Origin: an uncultured Eubacteriales bacterium
GTDB lineage: Bacteria; Bacillota; Clostridia; Christensenellales; Borkfalkiaceae
Direction: 5' to 3'
NCBI GenBank assembly: GCA_900542935.1
Contig: UQPN01000001.1
Coordinates: 134,625 to 198,624 of the forward strand
DNA length: 64,000 bases
The position numbers and the translations under genes are program-made. Positions 35,088 through 46,400 of the stretch are shown here, in pieces. The first letter of the stretch is position 1. Each line of letters begins with the position of its first letter. The notes under the pieces are model-generated. The model saw only the letters and a program-made list of their open reading frames with translations, did not search any database and was not told the DNA's origin.

Positions 35088-38000
35088 ATGAGAAGAAAAA
35101 ACAAAATAGTTGTGATTTTATCCTCAATAGCGGTTGCGATCGGCATTGTTGCCGGCGCAGGTGCTTTGTCCGCCCGCGCAAATGCCGAAACGTGGAGCGT
35201 CGCGGATTTTGCCGCCGGATATGTTTACGGCGAAACCGTCGATATTCCGGACAGAACGGTTTCGATCGGAGAAAACTCGACGATCGCGCTATCTACGATA
35301 ACTTATCCGAGCGGAAAGGTTACGCGCGAAAAACGCGTGCGGCTCGGCGAAGCGGGCAACTGGACGGTAAGATATTACGCCGAACTTGACGGTAAACATT
35401 ACGCGAAAAACGAAACGTTTCTCGTCGAAGGGCGCGGTTATAACGTAAAGAGTAAAAACAGTTCCGTCGAATGGTCGGATTATACCGATCTCGGAATCAC
35501 CTCGACGGGCCTTCTGGTAAGACTTGCCAATAAAGACTCGCTTACCTTTACGGGACTTATCGACGTCGGCGACCTTTCGGCTTCGGCTCCGTTCGTCAGC
35601 GGGTTCATTACTCCCGATCAACGCGGCGTCCACGATTTCAACAAACTTACTTTTACGCTCACCGACGCGACAGACGATTCCGTTTACGTAAAGTTCGACA
35701 TAAACCGCAGTCAATTCGGCACGTCGGGATATAACTACGGCTGGGTGTCCGCGGGCGGTAACGGTCAGGATATGGTCGGAATCGAGGGCAGCAAACTGCA
35801 CGTAAACGATAACGTAGGTACGGATATATCGCTTACTTTCAACGGTCTCAGAAATATCAGCGGTTGGGGAGGAGCGACGGAGCCGGTGGCGGTAAACGCT
35901 ACGCCGTTTACGCTTGCCTTCGACTCTTCCGCGAAACAAGTATACGCACAGCAAAAACTCGTATCCGATCTCGATTCGTCCAAATTCTATTCGGACTTGT
36001 GGAGCGGATTCAGAAGCGGTAAAGTCCGGCTGTCGGTAAGCGCGAGCGGGTATTCGAGCGCAACCGCAAACTTTTGTATTTTGTCGGTTGCCGGCACGAG
36101 CGCGGCGGATCTTAAAAACAATTATTTTGCCGACTCCGAAAAGCCGGAAATAACGATCGAAACCGATTACGAAACCATGCCCGACGCCGAAGCGGGAACT
36201 CCGTATCCGATTCCGGAAGCCTCCGCTTACGATTATTATTCGGGAGCGACGGAAGTCGTGACGAATGTATTTTACGATTATTATTCCGAAAATCCGGCAT
36301 CGATCGGCGTGCGCGACGGGAAATTTATCCCTGAAAAACCGGGAGTTTACGCAATAGAGTACGCCGCGATCGACGGATACAAAAACCGGGCAAATAAGGT
36401 TTTGTTTGTTCGGGCGAGAGCCGGGATAGCCGATCTTACCATAAATCTGCCCGACGAAATAACTTCGGCGCAACTCGGTAAATTCGTTCCCGCCCACCTT
36501 CCCGAAGTAAGCGGCGGCAGCGGCAGGATCGACATCGAGACCGCGGTGATTTTCGGCAACAAACGCACGGTCGTAAACGGCGGTTTTACGCCCGAGAACA
36601 GCGGCGAATATACCGTCGAGTTCGTCGCTACCGACTATATCGGAAAAAGAGCGACCGCTTCGTATAAGGTTATCGCAACGCCGGGCGATAAACCGCTGCT
36701 CGATACCGACCCCGTACTTATGCGCGTGTATCTGTCCGGCAGCGAGTACGTTCTTCCGGTCGCGTACGCTTCGGATTACTCTGGCGGAAGCAAAGTCGGA
36801 GTTCTTTGCGACGTTAAGGTTAAAGATTCGGCAGGCGAAAAAACTTATAAGGCGGGCGACAGATTCACTCCTTCGGTTGCCGCAAACGGCGACGAAATCG
36901 AAATTTCGTACGTTGCGAAGGGCGTTGAACTTTATAGGGTTGCCGTTCCGACCATAATCGCGCGAGACGGCAAAAAAGTGTTTATGTCGAATTATCTTTA
37001 CGGCAAAACCGTAAACGTCGACGTCAGAGACGCGGAGGGCGAGGCTCCGTATAAAAACGGGTTGTCAGTTGCTCCCTGCGCCGGCACGGACGTAGCCGGC
37101 TGGACGTTTGCAAATCCCGTTCTCGCCGAAGGCGCGGCGGTAGACGTAAGGACGATTTCCGGAAAGACGAATTTCGACGGCTTCGTATTTTCGCTCGTTG
37201 ATCCCGAAAATCCGACCGTTGCCGTGTCGCTGAAAGTCGCGATAAACAGTCGCAGACTCGGAATCGAACACGCCGGCAACGAATACGAACTCGACGTTTC
37301 GATCAAGTCGGATTCCAACGTTCGCTTTGCGTACGCCGGCGGAAAATTTTCCGTTACGGCAAACGAAAAAACGCTTTCCGTTCCAGTTGTATATACGGAT
37401 GACGGCGAGCAATTCGACGGGTTCCCGACGCATAAAGCGTTTATGGGACTTTCGACGACCGGGAACGCGGACGGCGCGAAGTATATGGTTATGAACGTTT
37501 GCGACAACGCGCTTTCGTTTCGCAACGCGGATAATTCCGCTCCTTCGTTCTCGATAGTCGGCGATTACGGCGGCAAATGGGCTAAGGGTACTACGTACGT
37601 TATCCGCAAAGGAGAGAGCGGCGACGTGTTTGCGCCGTCAACGAAAGTTGCGTTTACGGCGTATAATCCGGACGGAAGCGTCGCTTCGGACGTTAACGGC
37701 AAACGACTCGAAAACATCGTTCCCGACGCAGACTATTCGATCGTTCTCGCTTCTTACGGGCAATATAAGATCGAGTATAAAATCGAAGAGGTAAACTGGG
37801 TCGGAAAATCCAAGACGTTCACGGTAATCGCAAACGCAATTGACGGCGAAGACCCCGTAATAGAATGGACGAGCAAAGGCACGGAAGAGGCAAAAGTCGG
37901 CGACGTGATCGTTATGCCGGATTACAGTGTAAAAGATAACTTAACCGAGAGTAAAGATATTGCGGTGTCGGTATACGTCATCAACGCGGAAGGCAGAACC

Positions 38001-38126
38001 ATAGAGCTTGAAGGCGGATCCAATTCGATAAAATGCGAACATGCCGGAATTTATACGTTTATGGTTTACGCTGTGGACAAAGACGGGAACGCTGCCGTTG
38101 CGAAATGGCGGGTTAACGTTAAGTAA
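35088..38126 (+). CDS. Large secreted Ig-like-repeat protein
   Basis: This 1012-aa protein has a signal peptide with probable cleavage after SARANA (residue 33). The mature part is all beta, with Ig/PKD-like units. Recurrent patterns are KPGVYAIEYAAIDGYKN, NSGEYTVEFVATDYIGKRA, YKIEYKIEEVNWVGKS and HAGIYTFMVYAVDKDGNAAV. Two jelly-roll-like segments (near 150-310 and 655-800) begin with matching FTGLIDVG/FDGFVFSL-type strands. There is no sortase motif or membrane anchor. It probably binds glycans at the cell surface for the adjacent transporter. AGGAGA precedes the ATG. Confidence 0.7.
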   Translation: MRRKNKIVVILSSIAVAIGIVAGAGALSARANAETWSVADFAAGYVYGETVDIPDRTVSIGENSTIALSTITYPSGKVTREKRVRLGEAGNWTVRYYAELDGKHYAKNETFLVEGRGYNVKSKNSSVEWSDYTDLGITSTGLLVRLANKDSLTFTGLIDVGDLSASAPFVSGFITPDQRGVHDFNKLTFTLTDATDDSVYVKFDINRSQFGTSGYNYGWVSAGGNGQDMVGIEGSKLHVNDNVGTDISLTFNGLRNISGWGGATEPVAVNATPFTLAFDSSAKQVYAQQKLVSDLDSSKFYSDLWSGFRSGKVRLSVSASGYSSATANFCILSVAGTSAADLKNNYFADSEKPEITIETDYETMPDAEAGTPYPIPEASAYDYYSGATEVVTNVFYDYYSENPASIGVRDGKFIPEKPGVYAIEYAAIDGYKNRANKVLFVRARAGIADLTINLPDEITSAQLGKFVPAHLPEVSGGSGRIDIETAVIFGNKRTVVNGGFTPENSGEYTVEFVATDYIGKRATASYKVIATPGDKPLLDTDPVLMRVYLSGSEYVLPVAYASDYSGGSKVGVLCDVKVKDSAGEKTYKAGDRFTPSVAANGDEIEISYVAKGVELYRVAVPTIIARDGKKVFMSNYLYGKTVNVDVRDAEGEAPYKNGLSVAPCAGTDVAGWTFANPVLAEGAAVDVRTISGKTNFDGFVFSLVDPENPTVAVSLKVAINSRRLGIEHAGNEYELDVSIKSDSNVRFAYAGGKFSVTANEKTLSVPVVYTDDGEQFDGFPTHKAFMGLSTTGNADGAKYMVMNVCDNALSFRNADNSAPSFSIVGDYGGKWAKGTTYVIRKGESGDVFAPSTKVAFTAYNPDGSVASDVNGKRLENIVPDADYSIVLASYGQYKIEYKIEEVNWVGKSKTFTVIANAIDGEDPVIEWTSKGTEEAKVGDVIVMPDYSVKDNLTESKDIAVSVYVINAEGRTIELEGGSNSIKCEHAGIYTFMVYAVDKDGNAAVAKWRVNVK

Positions 38127-38140
38127 CGGAGGGCAAGCAG

Positions 38141-40180
38141 ATGAAAAAGAATAAAATCATAACGGCGATGCTCGCGGGAGTGCTTGCGTTTTCCTCACTT
38201 TGCGGCTGTGGCGGAAGCAACGCCGATAAAATTCCGGATCCGGTATCGCCCGCTTCGGATATGGAAGCGCATTATGTCGAGGGAATGCTCCACGACGTTA
38301 ACGTAAACTACGACGAGCCCGTCGGCGACCTGGTAAAAAACGGCGTTACGGAGTACAAAATAGTCGCGCCGGCAAAATTCGGAACAGCCGCAAAGTTTGT
38401 TTCCAAACATCTTAACGCCGCGACTTCGGCAACTTTCGGGATCGTAAATTCCGACGCCGTCGATCTTAGCGCGGGAAAATATATAGTAATAGGCGATTAC
38501 GGCGAGATTAAAGAGGCAACGACGGTTCCGTCGCACGACGAACTCGGCAATCAGGGTTACTATATCAAAACCGTAGGCGACGATATGCTTGCGTACTGCA
38601 CGAGTGAAAACGGCGCGCAACTTACCGCGCTTGCCGTGCTTCGCGCAATCGTCGGGTACGACATGTTAGCCGACGATCTCGTGATATACGAAAGAGACGG
38701 TTCTGTCATGCCGGCAACGGAAATTAAAGAAAAGCCCGATTACGAATTCCGTTTTAATGGAAATACCATTTCGGACGAGCAGAAGTACGGCATGGGCTAT
38801 CTTTCCGACGGCGGAATGATCTCTACGCCGATAGGAAATGTTCATAACCTGTTCGACTTCCTCGATCCGGACGCAAACGGCGAAATCCACAGAAAATGGT
38901 TTTCTTCCGATCCGTGGATGGCTCAGCCGTGCTTTACCGCGCACGGGGATCACGACGAGTACGTCGCGCTTGTCGATCATATGGCGGATTATATAATCGA
39001 AAATATTCTTAAAAAACATCCGGACGCCGCAAATATGCGTATTTCGCAAAACGACGTCGTGGGTACGCAGACGATAGCGCGTTGCGAATGCGCCGCGTGC
39101 AACGCAAGTTTCGATTACTACGGAACTATGGCGGGGGCAATGCTTTCGTTTGCCAACGACATCGCCGGAAAAGTTTACGATTATATCGACGACAACGAAC
39201 CCGGCAGAGAATTCAATATCGTTATTCTCGCATACGGCGCGACCGTAAAAGCACCGGCGAAACGCAAGGCAAACGGAGAATACGAACTCGACTCCGAAGG
39301 CAGAGGAATTCCTCTCGTTCGTCGCGATTTTGACGAAGACGGTCGGGGCGAAGACGTTCTCGACGAAAACGGCAACGGGAAAACGCTTATTTGCGGAAGG
39401 GGAGTCGCTTACGAGTACGCAACGTCGCTTGCCAACTGGATTCACTCATATTACGAACCCGAAAACAGAATGTACGCTTCCTACGTCGAGGCGTGGTCGG
39501 GACTGAAAGGCGACAAGGACAGTCTTTACGTGTGGTCGTACGAAATCAGTTATATGCAGTATCTGTATCCGTATAACAATTACGAGATACTCGTCGAGAA
39601 CTTCAGGTACTTCAAACAATACGGCGGAAACTTCATTTATCCCGAAGGAACGTGGGAGAATCCCAACAATCCCGGGTTTGCGAAATTCCGCGATTACGTC
39701 AACGGCAAGGCGATGTTCGATGTAAACGTTGATTACAATTCGCTCGTCGAAAAATTCTTCAAGTACTATTTCGGCGAGGCCGGACCTCTTATGCGAAAAT
39801 ACTTCGACGAGGTTCAGTTAAACCTTAAAGACAAAGAGGGTATTACAGGAGGCAGCGTTCTTTCGTACACGCTCGGAAGAGCGGACGTGTGGCCCGAAGG
39901 ACTTATAACGAGTTGGAATTCGCTTTTCGACGAGGCGTACAAAGTCATCGAAAAGCACTCGTCCGATCCGGAACTGTACGACGCGGTTTACAAACATATC
40001 CTTATCGAATCGCTCTTCCCGAGGTACGTACTCTGCACCACTTACGCGCTGTCGTTCAGCAAAACGCAACTTAAAGAGATGAGAAAAGCGTTTGCGGAGG
40101 ATTTCGAAACGCTCGGCAACACTACTCACGAAGAGCATTACACGATCGACGTGATTTTCTCGACGTGGGATCTTGACTGA
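38141..40180 (+). CDS. DUF4838-type surface lipoprotein (alpha-glucuronidase-like fold)
   Basis: This 679-aa lipoprotein has a lipobox SLCGC (Cys23). An N-terminal GH67/GH20-type accessory region (GKYIVIGDYGEIKE, GYYIKTVGDDMLAYCTSENG) precedes a DUF4838 TIM-barrel-like domain with CECAACNASFDYYGTMAGAM, FNIVILAYGAT and YVWSYEISYMQYLYPYNN. DUF4838 proteins are poorly characterised but occur in glycan-degradation loci. In this glucuronate-rich setting a uronate-releasing or glycan-binding role is plausible. The ribosome binding site GGAGGG is strong, 14 bases after the previous gene. Confidence 0.72.
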   Translation: MKKNKIITAMLAGVLAFSSLCGCGGSNADKIPDPVSPASDMEAHYVEGMLHDVNVNYDEPVGDLVKNGVTEYKIVAPAKFGTAAKFVSKHLNAATSATFGIVNSDAVDLSAGKYIVIGDYGEIKEATTVPSHDELGNQGYYIKTVGDDMLAYCTSENGAQLTALAVLRAIVGYDMLADDLVIYERDGSVMPATEIKEKPDYEFRFNGNTISDEQKYGMGYLSDGGMISTPIGNVHNLFDFLDPDANGEIHRKWFSSDPWMAQPCFTAHGDHDEYVALVDHMADYIIENILKKHPDAANMRISQNDVVGTQTIARCECAACNASFDYYGTMAGAMLSFANDIAGKVYDYIDDNEPGREFNIVILAYGATVKAPAKRKANGEYELDSEGRGIPLVRRDFDEDGRGEDVLDENGNGKTLICGRGVAYEYATSLANWIHSYYEPENRMYASYVEAWSGLKGDKDSLYVWSYEISYMQYLYPYNNYEILVENFRYFKQYGGNFIYPEGTWENPNNPGFAKFRDYVNGKAMFDVNVDYNSLVEKFFKYYFGEAGPLMRKYFDEVQLNLKDKEGITGGSVLSYTLGRADVWPEGLITSWNSLFDEAYKVIEKHSSDPELYDAVYKHILIESLFPRYVLCTTYALSFSKTQLKEMRKAFAEDFETLGNTTHEEHYTIDVIFSTWDLD

Positions 40181-40197
40181 CGGTGGGGGATAAAGAT

Positions 40198-43100
40198 ATG
40201 AAAAAAAGATTTTCTAAAATCGCTTTCTTACTCGTTCTTATTTTCGTTCCCGTCATTGTGACGTTCGGATTCTCGGCTTGCTCGTGTTCCGACAAGCCCG
40301 ACCTCGAACCGCCCGCAAACGTAGCCGTCGTTACGATTAACCGCGAAAGCGCGTCCGTTCCGGAGTACGAAACGATTATGCTGGCGGCAACTGCCGAAAA
40401 CACAGACGAACCGATAACGTGGACTTCGTCCGACGAGTCCGTCGCTACCGTCGACGGCGGCGTTGTATACGGCGTAAAAGCGGGTTCCGCCGCGATTACC
40501 GCTTCTGCGGGTGGGGCGAGCGCGACTTGCGCCGTTACCGTCACCGAAACGATAAACGTTCCCGTTATAGCGTTTAACGGAGATATCAGTCTCGAAGAAG
40601 GTCAAATTTTTTCGGACGAGATAAAAGTAAAATTCAACGGACGGGACATAACCGACGAGGCGACAATCGAAGTCGCTGGCGCGGGCGAAACGGCAAACGT
40701 TTGCACCGTACAAAACGACGCGGACGGAAAGGTCGTTTTTACGGCGGGGAAAGTCGGTACGGCGGAGTTTATCGTCGCCGTTACCGCTCGCGGAATTTAC
40801 GTAAGCAAGAACGTTACCGTAAGAGTGTCGGAAGCGAACGTAAACGTTTTTCCGGACGGAGACGAAGTTACGGTTACGGAAAACGGTTATGCGGCAACGC
40901 TGTCGACTACGACGGACAACGGCAAAAAAACCGAAATTCCTCTGACGTTTACCGCTGTTAAAGGCGATAACGTGACCGAAAAAGCAAATATCGCGTGGGA
41001 TTTATCTTCCTCGGCTTATGATCCTTCGGTAGCAACGGTATCGGGTACCGGAGGCGAATACGTCGTCCGTAAAGCGGGCGCGGGCAAGACGAAACTCGTC
41101 GGTGCTTACGTTTCCGGAACAAAAAAGATTCCCGTCGAAATCGAAGTCACGGTAGAGAGAACGTTAAAAAACCTGACGATCGAGACGGTCGTCGAAGCCA
41201 ACGGGCTCGCGACGTTGCCGATTCACGAGGAAATTTCCGAGACGATCGTCGACGTAACGTTGAGGGGAGAATCCGTTTTCGATAGCACGGACGGCGGCGT
41301 TATCAACCTGAAAAAAGACAGATTACCCAAAAAGGCCAGCGAATTGGGGCCGGTCTCTTTCGTTGTTTCGACGGAAAACTACGACTACGTGTGCGAAACG
41401 GAAATGTATTCGCTCGTAATCGGATCCAAAGCCGATCTGGACGCGTTCGCGGAGGCGGCTCGAGCTAACGGCGACGTAAAAAATACGGGAGTTCTCGACG
41501 GGTATTTCGTAATGGACGCAGACGTTTCTTATAACGGAACGTTCGCATCCGTTACCGACTCCGACGAAATATACGAGGCGGCAAGCAAAAACGGCGGCGG
41601 CTGGATGACCGGCAGCGCAAAATACGGATTTCGCGGCGTGTTCGACGGAAGAGGTCATAACATCGAAGGACTCACCGTAAGAGCGCGCTCAAACGATTCG
41701 TCAAGCGGCGGATTCGTAGGGTATCTTAACGACGCTGGCGTCGTAAAAAACGTTTCGTTCACAGATGCCGGACTGTACGAAAACAGCGGGTTTATATGCT
41801 CGCTCGGCGGCGGCACGGTGGAAAACGTAAATGTAACGTTTGCGAAAATCGGCGTCGGAAACGCAACGAAGGACTTGTATCACGATAGTAACAATCCGCG
41901 TAAAATGGGAGCGTTCTTTACGTTTTTCGCAACCGAGTCGGCTATTGTCCGCAATTGTCTCGTGGACGCGATCGGAGCGGAGATCCATTACGAAATAAAC
42001 GCGGCAAGATCGGAAACCAACGTTTGTCTCGGTACGGGCGCGAAAAATACGGATAACTTCGTCGTTATTACGGACGTAGCGCGTATTGCCTCCGAATCGG
42101 GCGCGACGACGACCGCGCTTTCGTACGAAGATATTGCCTCGAACGAGAACGTACGTTCGGCGTTCGAAGAATTCGACAAATCGTTCTGGCAAATCGCCGG
42201 CAACATGCTGTTGCCGAAATCGGTCGCGGGTAAAATCGATCTGACCGCGAATATCGCGTTTGCAGACGTTCCGCCCGTGCTTTACGGCGGCAATGAGGCG
42301 AAAATCGTTGCCGATACCCGCTACGCTTACGTGACGGCGGGAGAACTCCCCGAGGGAGTAACGTTCGCAAACAGTATTCTGACGGTCGGCGAAACGGCGG
42401 AAAGCGGCAGCGTTACGCTTACCGTAACGTCTCTTCTTAACGGCTCGACCGCAACGGCGACGATATCGACGGTAAAAGCGCGCAAAGTTACCGTGAACCA
42501 CGCTCGTACGGACATTGAAAAACGCGCCGAAGAAATCGATCTTTCGTTTGCGGGAGAGTATCTCGGCGACAGCGCGGAAGTATTTCTCGGCTCGGTAAAA
42601 ATCGGAGGAGGAGCCGTAACGTACGGAAAAGTACCGTTCGACGGCAGTAAATTCGGCAACGAAACGGGCGAAAAAACTCTTACGGTTTATTCGGAAACGG
42701 GCGGAACGGTCAATTGTTTCGACATGAAGATCCGCGCCGTGACGATGATTATCCGCTCGGCGTCCGATCTCGACACCGTTCGTATCGGACAGCGGAATAT
42801 CGACGCTAAAGAATCGATCGGCGGGTTATACGTTCTGGGCAACGATATAGATCTCGGCGGCGTGAAAATCGGAAGCAATCTCAATTATTCGGCAGATACG
42901 GTTCCCATATACGAATCCGATTTCGGTTTTGTCGGAACGTTCGAGGGCGGAGATCATACGATTTCTAATTTCACCGTCGGCAAAGGCGGACTGTTCGGTC
43001 ACGTCGGCAGAGGCGCCGTTATTTCCGGCTTCAAAGTTAAAAACGTCACGTATTCGGGCGATTATCTTACGGCGTTGTTCGGCGTAACGGTTTCGGACGC

Positions 43101-43383
43101 GACGATCGACAATATCGGGATATCCGTTGCAAACTATTATGCGGACGCTGGTTCCGCCGCGGGCATTATCGCCTCGCGGTATATGAAAAATTGTACGATC
43201 CGCGGCGTAGAAATAAAAGCGGAAACGTGCGACGTGGACTCGATATTCGGCTGGAGCGTAACCAACAACAAGTTCGTCGGCGTTACGGCAATCGTGAAAT
43301 CTTTCGGCCGTCTCGGATATTCGGACGACGGAAAAACGCAGGAGATAACGTCGCTCGAAAACGTGACAGTAACGCTTTCGTAA
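40198..43383 (+). CDS. Large surface lipoprotein with Big_2 and GLUG-type repeats
   Basis: This 1061-aa lipoprotein has the ATG at 40198, preferred because GGTGGGGG lies just ahead. The lipobox is FSAC (Cys28). A Big_2 Ig-like domain follows (TINRESASVPEYETIMLAAT, WTSSDESVATVDGGVVYGVK). Two beta-helical GLUG-like blocks occur: FRGVFDGRGHNIEGLTVRA with GGFVGYLNDAGVVKNVSF, and FVGTFEGGDHTISNFTVG with GLFGHVGRGAVISGFKVKN. Such proteins display or bind polysaccharide on the cell surface. It is paralogous to the next gene in its GLUG blocks. Confidence 0.72.
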   Translation: MKKRFSKIAFLLVLIFVPVIVTFGFSACSCSDKPDLEPPANVAVVTINRESASVPEYETIMLAATAENTDEPITWTSSDESVATVDGGVVYGVKAGSAAITASAGGASATCAVTVTETINVPVIAFNGDISLEEGQIFSDEIKVKFNGRDITDEATIEVAGAGETANVCTVQNDADGKVVFTAGKVGTAEFIVAVTARGIYVSKNVTVRVSEANVNVFPDGDEVTVTENGYAATLSTTTDNGKKTEIPLTFTAVKGDNVTEKANIAWDLSSSAYDPSVATVSGTGGEYVVRKAGAGKTKLVGAYVSGTKKIPVEIEVTVERTLKNLTIETVVEANGLATLPIHEEISETIVDVTLRGESVFDSTDGGVINLKKDRLPKKASELGPVSFVVSTENYDYVCETEMYSLVIGSKADLDAFAEAARANGDVKNTGVLDGYFVMDADVSYNGTFASVTDSDEIYEAASKNGGGWMTGSAKYGFRGVFDGRGHNIEGLTVRARSNDSSSGGFVGYLNDAGVVKNVSFTDAGLYENSGFICSLGGGTVENVNVTFAKIGVGNATKDLYHDSNNPRKMGAFFTFFATESAIVRNCLVDAIGAEIHYEINAARSETNVCLGTGAKNTDNFVVITDVARIASESGATTTALSYEDIASNENVRSAFEEFDKSFWQIAGNMLLPKSVAGKIDLTANIAFADVPPVLYGGNEAKIVADTRYAYVTAGELPEGVTFANSILTVGETAESGSVTLTVTSLLNGSTATATISTVKARKVTVNHARTDIEKRAEEIDLSFAGEYLGDSAEVFLGSVKIGGGAVTYGKVPFDGSKFGNETGEKTLTVYSETGGTVNCFDMKIRAVTMIIRSASDLDTVRIGQRNIDAKESIGGLYVLGNDIDLGGVKIGSNLNYSADTVPIYESDFGFVGTFEGGDHTISNFTVGKGGLFGHVGRGAVISGFKVKNVTYSGDYLTALFGVTVSDATIDNIGISVANYYADAGSAAGIIASRYMKNCTIRGVEIKAETCDVDSIFGWSVTNNKFVGVTAIVKSFGRLGYSDDGKTQEITSLENVTVTLS

Positions 43384-43495
43384 CGGTAAAAAGAGATGTG
43401 CGCGCGGCTTTTTTAAGGCGGCGTAACGTACACGCGTAAATAAAATCGGATTTAGCGCAAACGTGCGATAATCAATATAATTCCGGAGGAAAAGT

Positions 43496-46400
43496 ATGAG
43501 AAAAGTTGTAAGAGTCCTGATGGCGACTATTTGCGTCGCTTTCGCGTCGTGGGCGTTTGTCGCGTGCGGCGGGAACAAACCCGAGCCGAAAACCGCGCTC
43601 GACGTTCCGGTTATAGCAAGTAAAGTCTATAACGGAGAAACGCAAACCGCTTCCGTTCCCGAAAACGCCGGCTATACGGTTACGACAAATGCGGGCGGAA
43701 CGGACGTCGGCGAATATCCGGTAGTCCTTACGCTTACCGATCCTGACAAATACGAGTGGAACAAGCCCGACGAGGACGACGCAACCCGCGTTACGCTCAG
43801 ATTCGGGATAACCGTGGCGGCTAACGAGATAACGACGATTTCGGTCGGAGAAAAAGTCGTTTACGGAACCGCCCTCGATCCGACCGCTACGGCCAAATTC
43901 GGCGTGCCGGTATTTACTTATTCGACGGAAGAAAATGGAACGTATTCGACAAAAGCGCCGACTGTCGCGGGATCGTATTGCCTGAAAGCGACCGTCGCGG
44001 CGACGGAAAACTACGACGGAGCAACGAGAACGCTTGCTTTTACGATCGAAAAAGCAGAGTCCCGCGTAACGACAAAGCCTTCGGCAAAAGAACTTTTCGC
44101 AAACGGCGCGCCGCAACAACTCGTAACGGCCGGCATTGCCGACGGCGGAACCGTTGTTTATGCGACGGTCGACGGCGAAGAAACCGAGCCGAGCGCGTCG
44201 CTTGCCGACGCCGGCAAATGGTCCCGGGAAATTCCTTCGGCGACCGCGGCGGGTAAATATACGGTTTATTACTCGGTAAAGGGAGACGAGAATCATACCG
44301 ATTCGACGATCGGGAAAGTTGTTGCGGAGATTAAAAAGAACGACAACGCGATTTCGGATCTTACGGTAGCCGACGTAACGTATAACGGCGCACCTCCCGC
44401 TCCGGGCGCGAGCGTAGCGCACGGCACGATCGAATACTCCTATTCGCTTGCCGCCGACGGAAATTTCGTGGCGTGGAGCGCAATAGAAAAGCGTGCGGGC
44501 GTATATTACGTAAAAGCGATGGTCGCCGAAGATGATACGCATAAAGGCGCGACCGCAACCGCTTCGTTTACGATGAACAAAGCGGCTAACGCTATATCGG
44601 CGGTTACGGTTGAAAATATCCACTGCAACGAAACGCCTTCGCCTTCCGCAACGGCAACCGACGGAGTACCGATTTATAAGTATGCGACCGAAAGAGACGG
44701 AGCGTACGGCGATATTACCGAATTCAAAGCCGAAACCGGAACGTATTACGTAAAGGCTTACGTTGCCGCGACCGACAACTATCTCGCCGTCGAAAGCGAT
44801 CCCGTTTCGTTTACCGTAACGCACAATCACGTCTGGACCGTCGGAGAAACCGAAGACGTAAAGCAATGTGTTTGCGGCGACGTTTCCGAGACGTTCGAAA
44901 AGACGCTTGCCTCGACTGCCGCCCGGAGAATCGACCTCTGCGTCGGTAACGACGGCGCGTTGAGCGAGTCGGCGACGAGCGAAATATCGCTTGCCGGTAT
45001 TTCCGATTATACGACCGTTTCGTCGGTGAAGTTCGGCGATAAAACCGTCGCGGTTTCTTCCGAAAACGCCGCGGATAAAAAACTCACGGTGCCGGCAAAC
45101 GGTTTCGGCTATGCTTACGGCGAACAAACCGTAAAAATCACGGTGAACGGCAGCGACGAAGCCGCTCACGAAATAAGCGTAAAACTTTTGCTGGTGACCC
45201 GCGTTTTTGCGGATAAGGACGGACTCGATTCGTTCGGAACGATCGCGAAAAAATGCGAAAGCGGCGAAAATTCATGGGGCGGTTATTTCGAACTTGGCAA
45301 CGACATCGAATATAACGGAATCTGGAAGAGTTTCATATCCGCTTCCGATAACACCGCACTCGAAGCGTACGACGGCTTTAAGGGAGTGTTCGACGGCAAG
45401 GGATACAAGATAAACAAACTTACGGTTACGTGGAACTCGGTATCCGGCGTCGAAGGAGACGGAGTCGGCGCGTTTATCGGAAAATTACATAAGGACGGAG
45501 TTCTGCGCAACGTTGCGTTCACCGACGCGCGCGTCGGACATAGCCGCAGCTTGCTCGTGTTCGCAGGATCCGGAACGATCGAAAACATTTACGTCAAGTA
45601 CGGAATTTTCGGCGTGAATAATTACGACTCGTATGATGTCAGCACTTTATGGGGGCAGACGGCAACGATGTTTTCTCAAAGCGAGGGAGTCGGAGCAAAA
45701 GTCAGAAACGTTATCGTTGACGTAACCGACGCCGTGGGAATTTCCGTTGCGCCTAATGAAAAATATTCGGGTTCGATCGTCGGACTATTAAATGACGTTA
45801 CCGTGCTTTCCGACGTGTACGTGGTAGGAGTTCCAGAGGCATTCGACGGCAACGTCGTAAAAAAATGGGGCGGCGCATACGAATCCGGCACGAATTTCTT
45901 TGTTTATCGTTCGTTCGTCGATATGGCGGCAGATACGTCGCGCGACTATTCTTCGTTTGTCTCTCTCGTGTGGACGGTAAAACAGGGCGGACTTCCGTAC
46001 TATGCGAGCATAGCGATTGCCGCACCCGCGCTCGCGGTTCCGGGCGAAATAGTTAAGGGAACAACGGGAGCTGTCACCCTCGGCGCAAACGCGACCGTCG
46101 CTCTCGACCAAGCCGCAATCGACGCGGGGATCGAATTGTCAGGCAATACGATTTCCGTTCCCGAGGACGCCGCCAACGCAACGTATACGGTTACCGCAAC
46201 TTCGGTGTTCGATCCCGCTCTTAAAACCGCAGTGTCGTTCGACGTCGTAAATAAGCGCGTTATCAAAAATCTTTCTTCGGTTACCGAACTCGATTTCAAT
46301 CTCGATAACGACAATCCCGACTTAACCTCCGAAAAGCCGATAACCTTCGATCTGACGGAAGCGTTTGCGGGAGACGTTACCGCGGCGGTTTACGTCGGCG

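Noticed and set aside
34985..35389. 134-aa Arg-rich open frame on the plus strand
   Set aside because: It overlaps the permease end and the signal peptide of the Ig-like protein in another frame; composition is a shadow artefact.
35289..36497. 402-aa open frame on the minus strand
   Set aside because: It is an antisense shadow of the secreted Ig-like protein, with Arg/Phe-rich low-information sequence.
43472..45169. 565-aa open frame on the minus strand
   Set aside because: It is antisense to the giant GLUG lipoprotein. The codon bias of this region (many NNG/NNC ends) leaves long antisense frames open; the sequence is Arg/Tyr-rich without domains.
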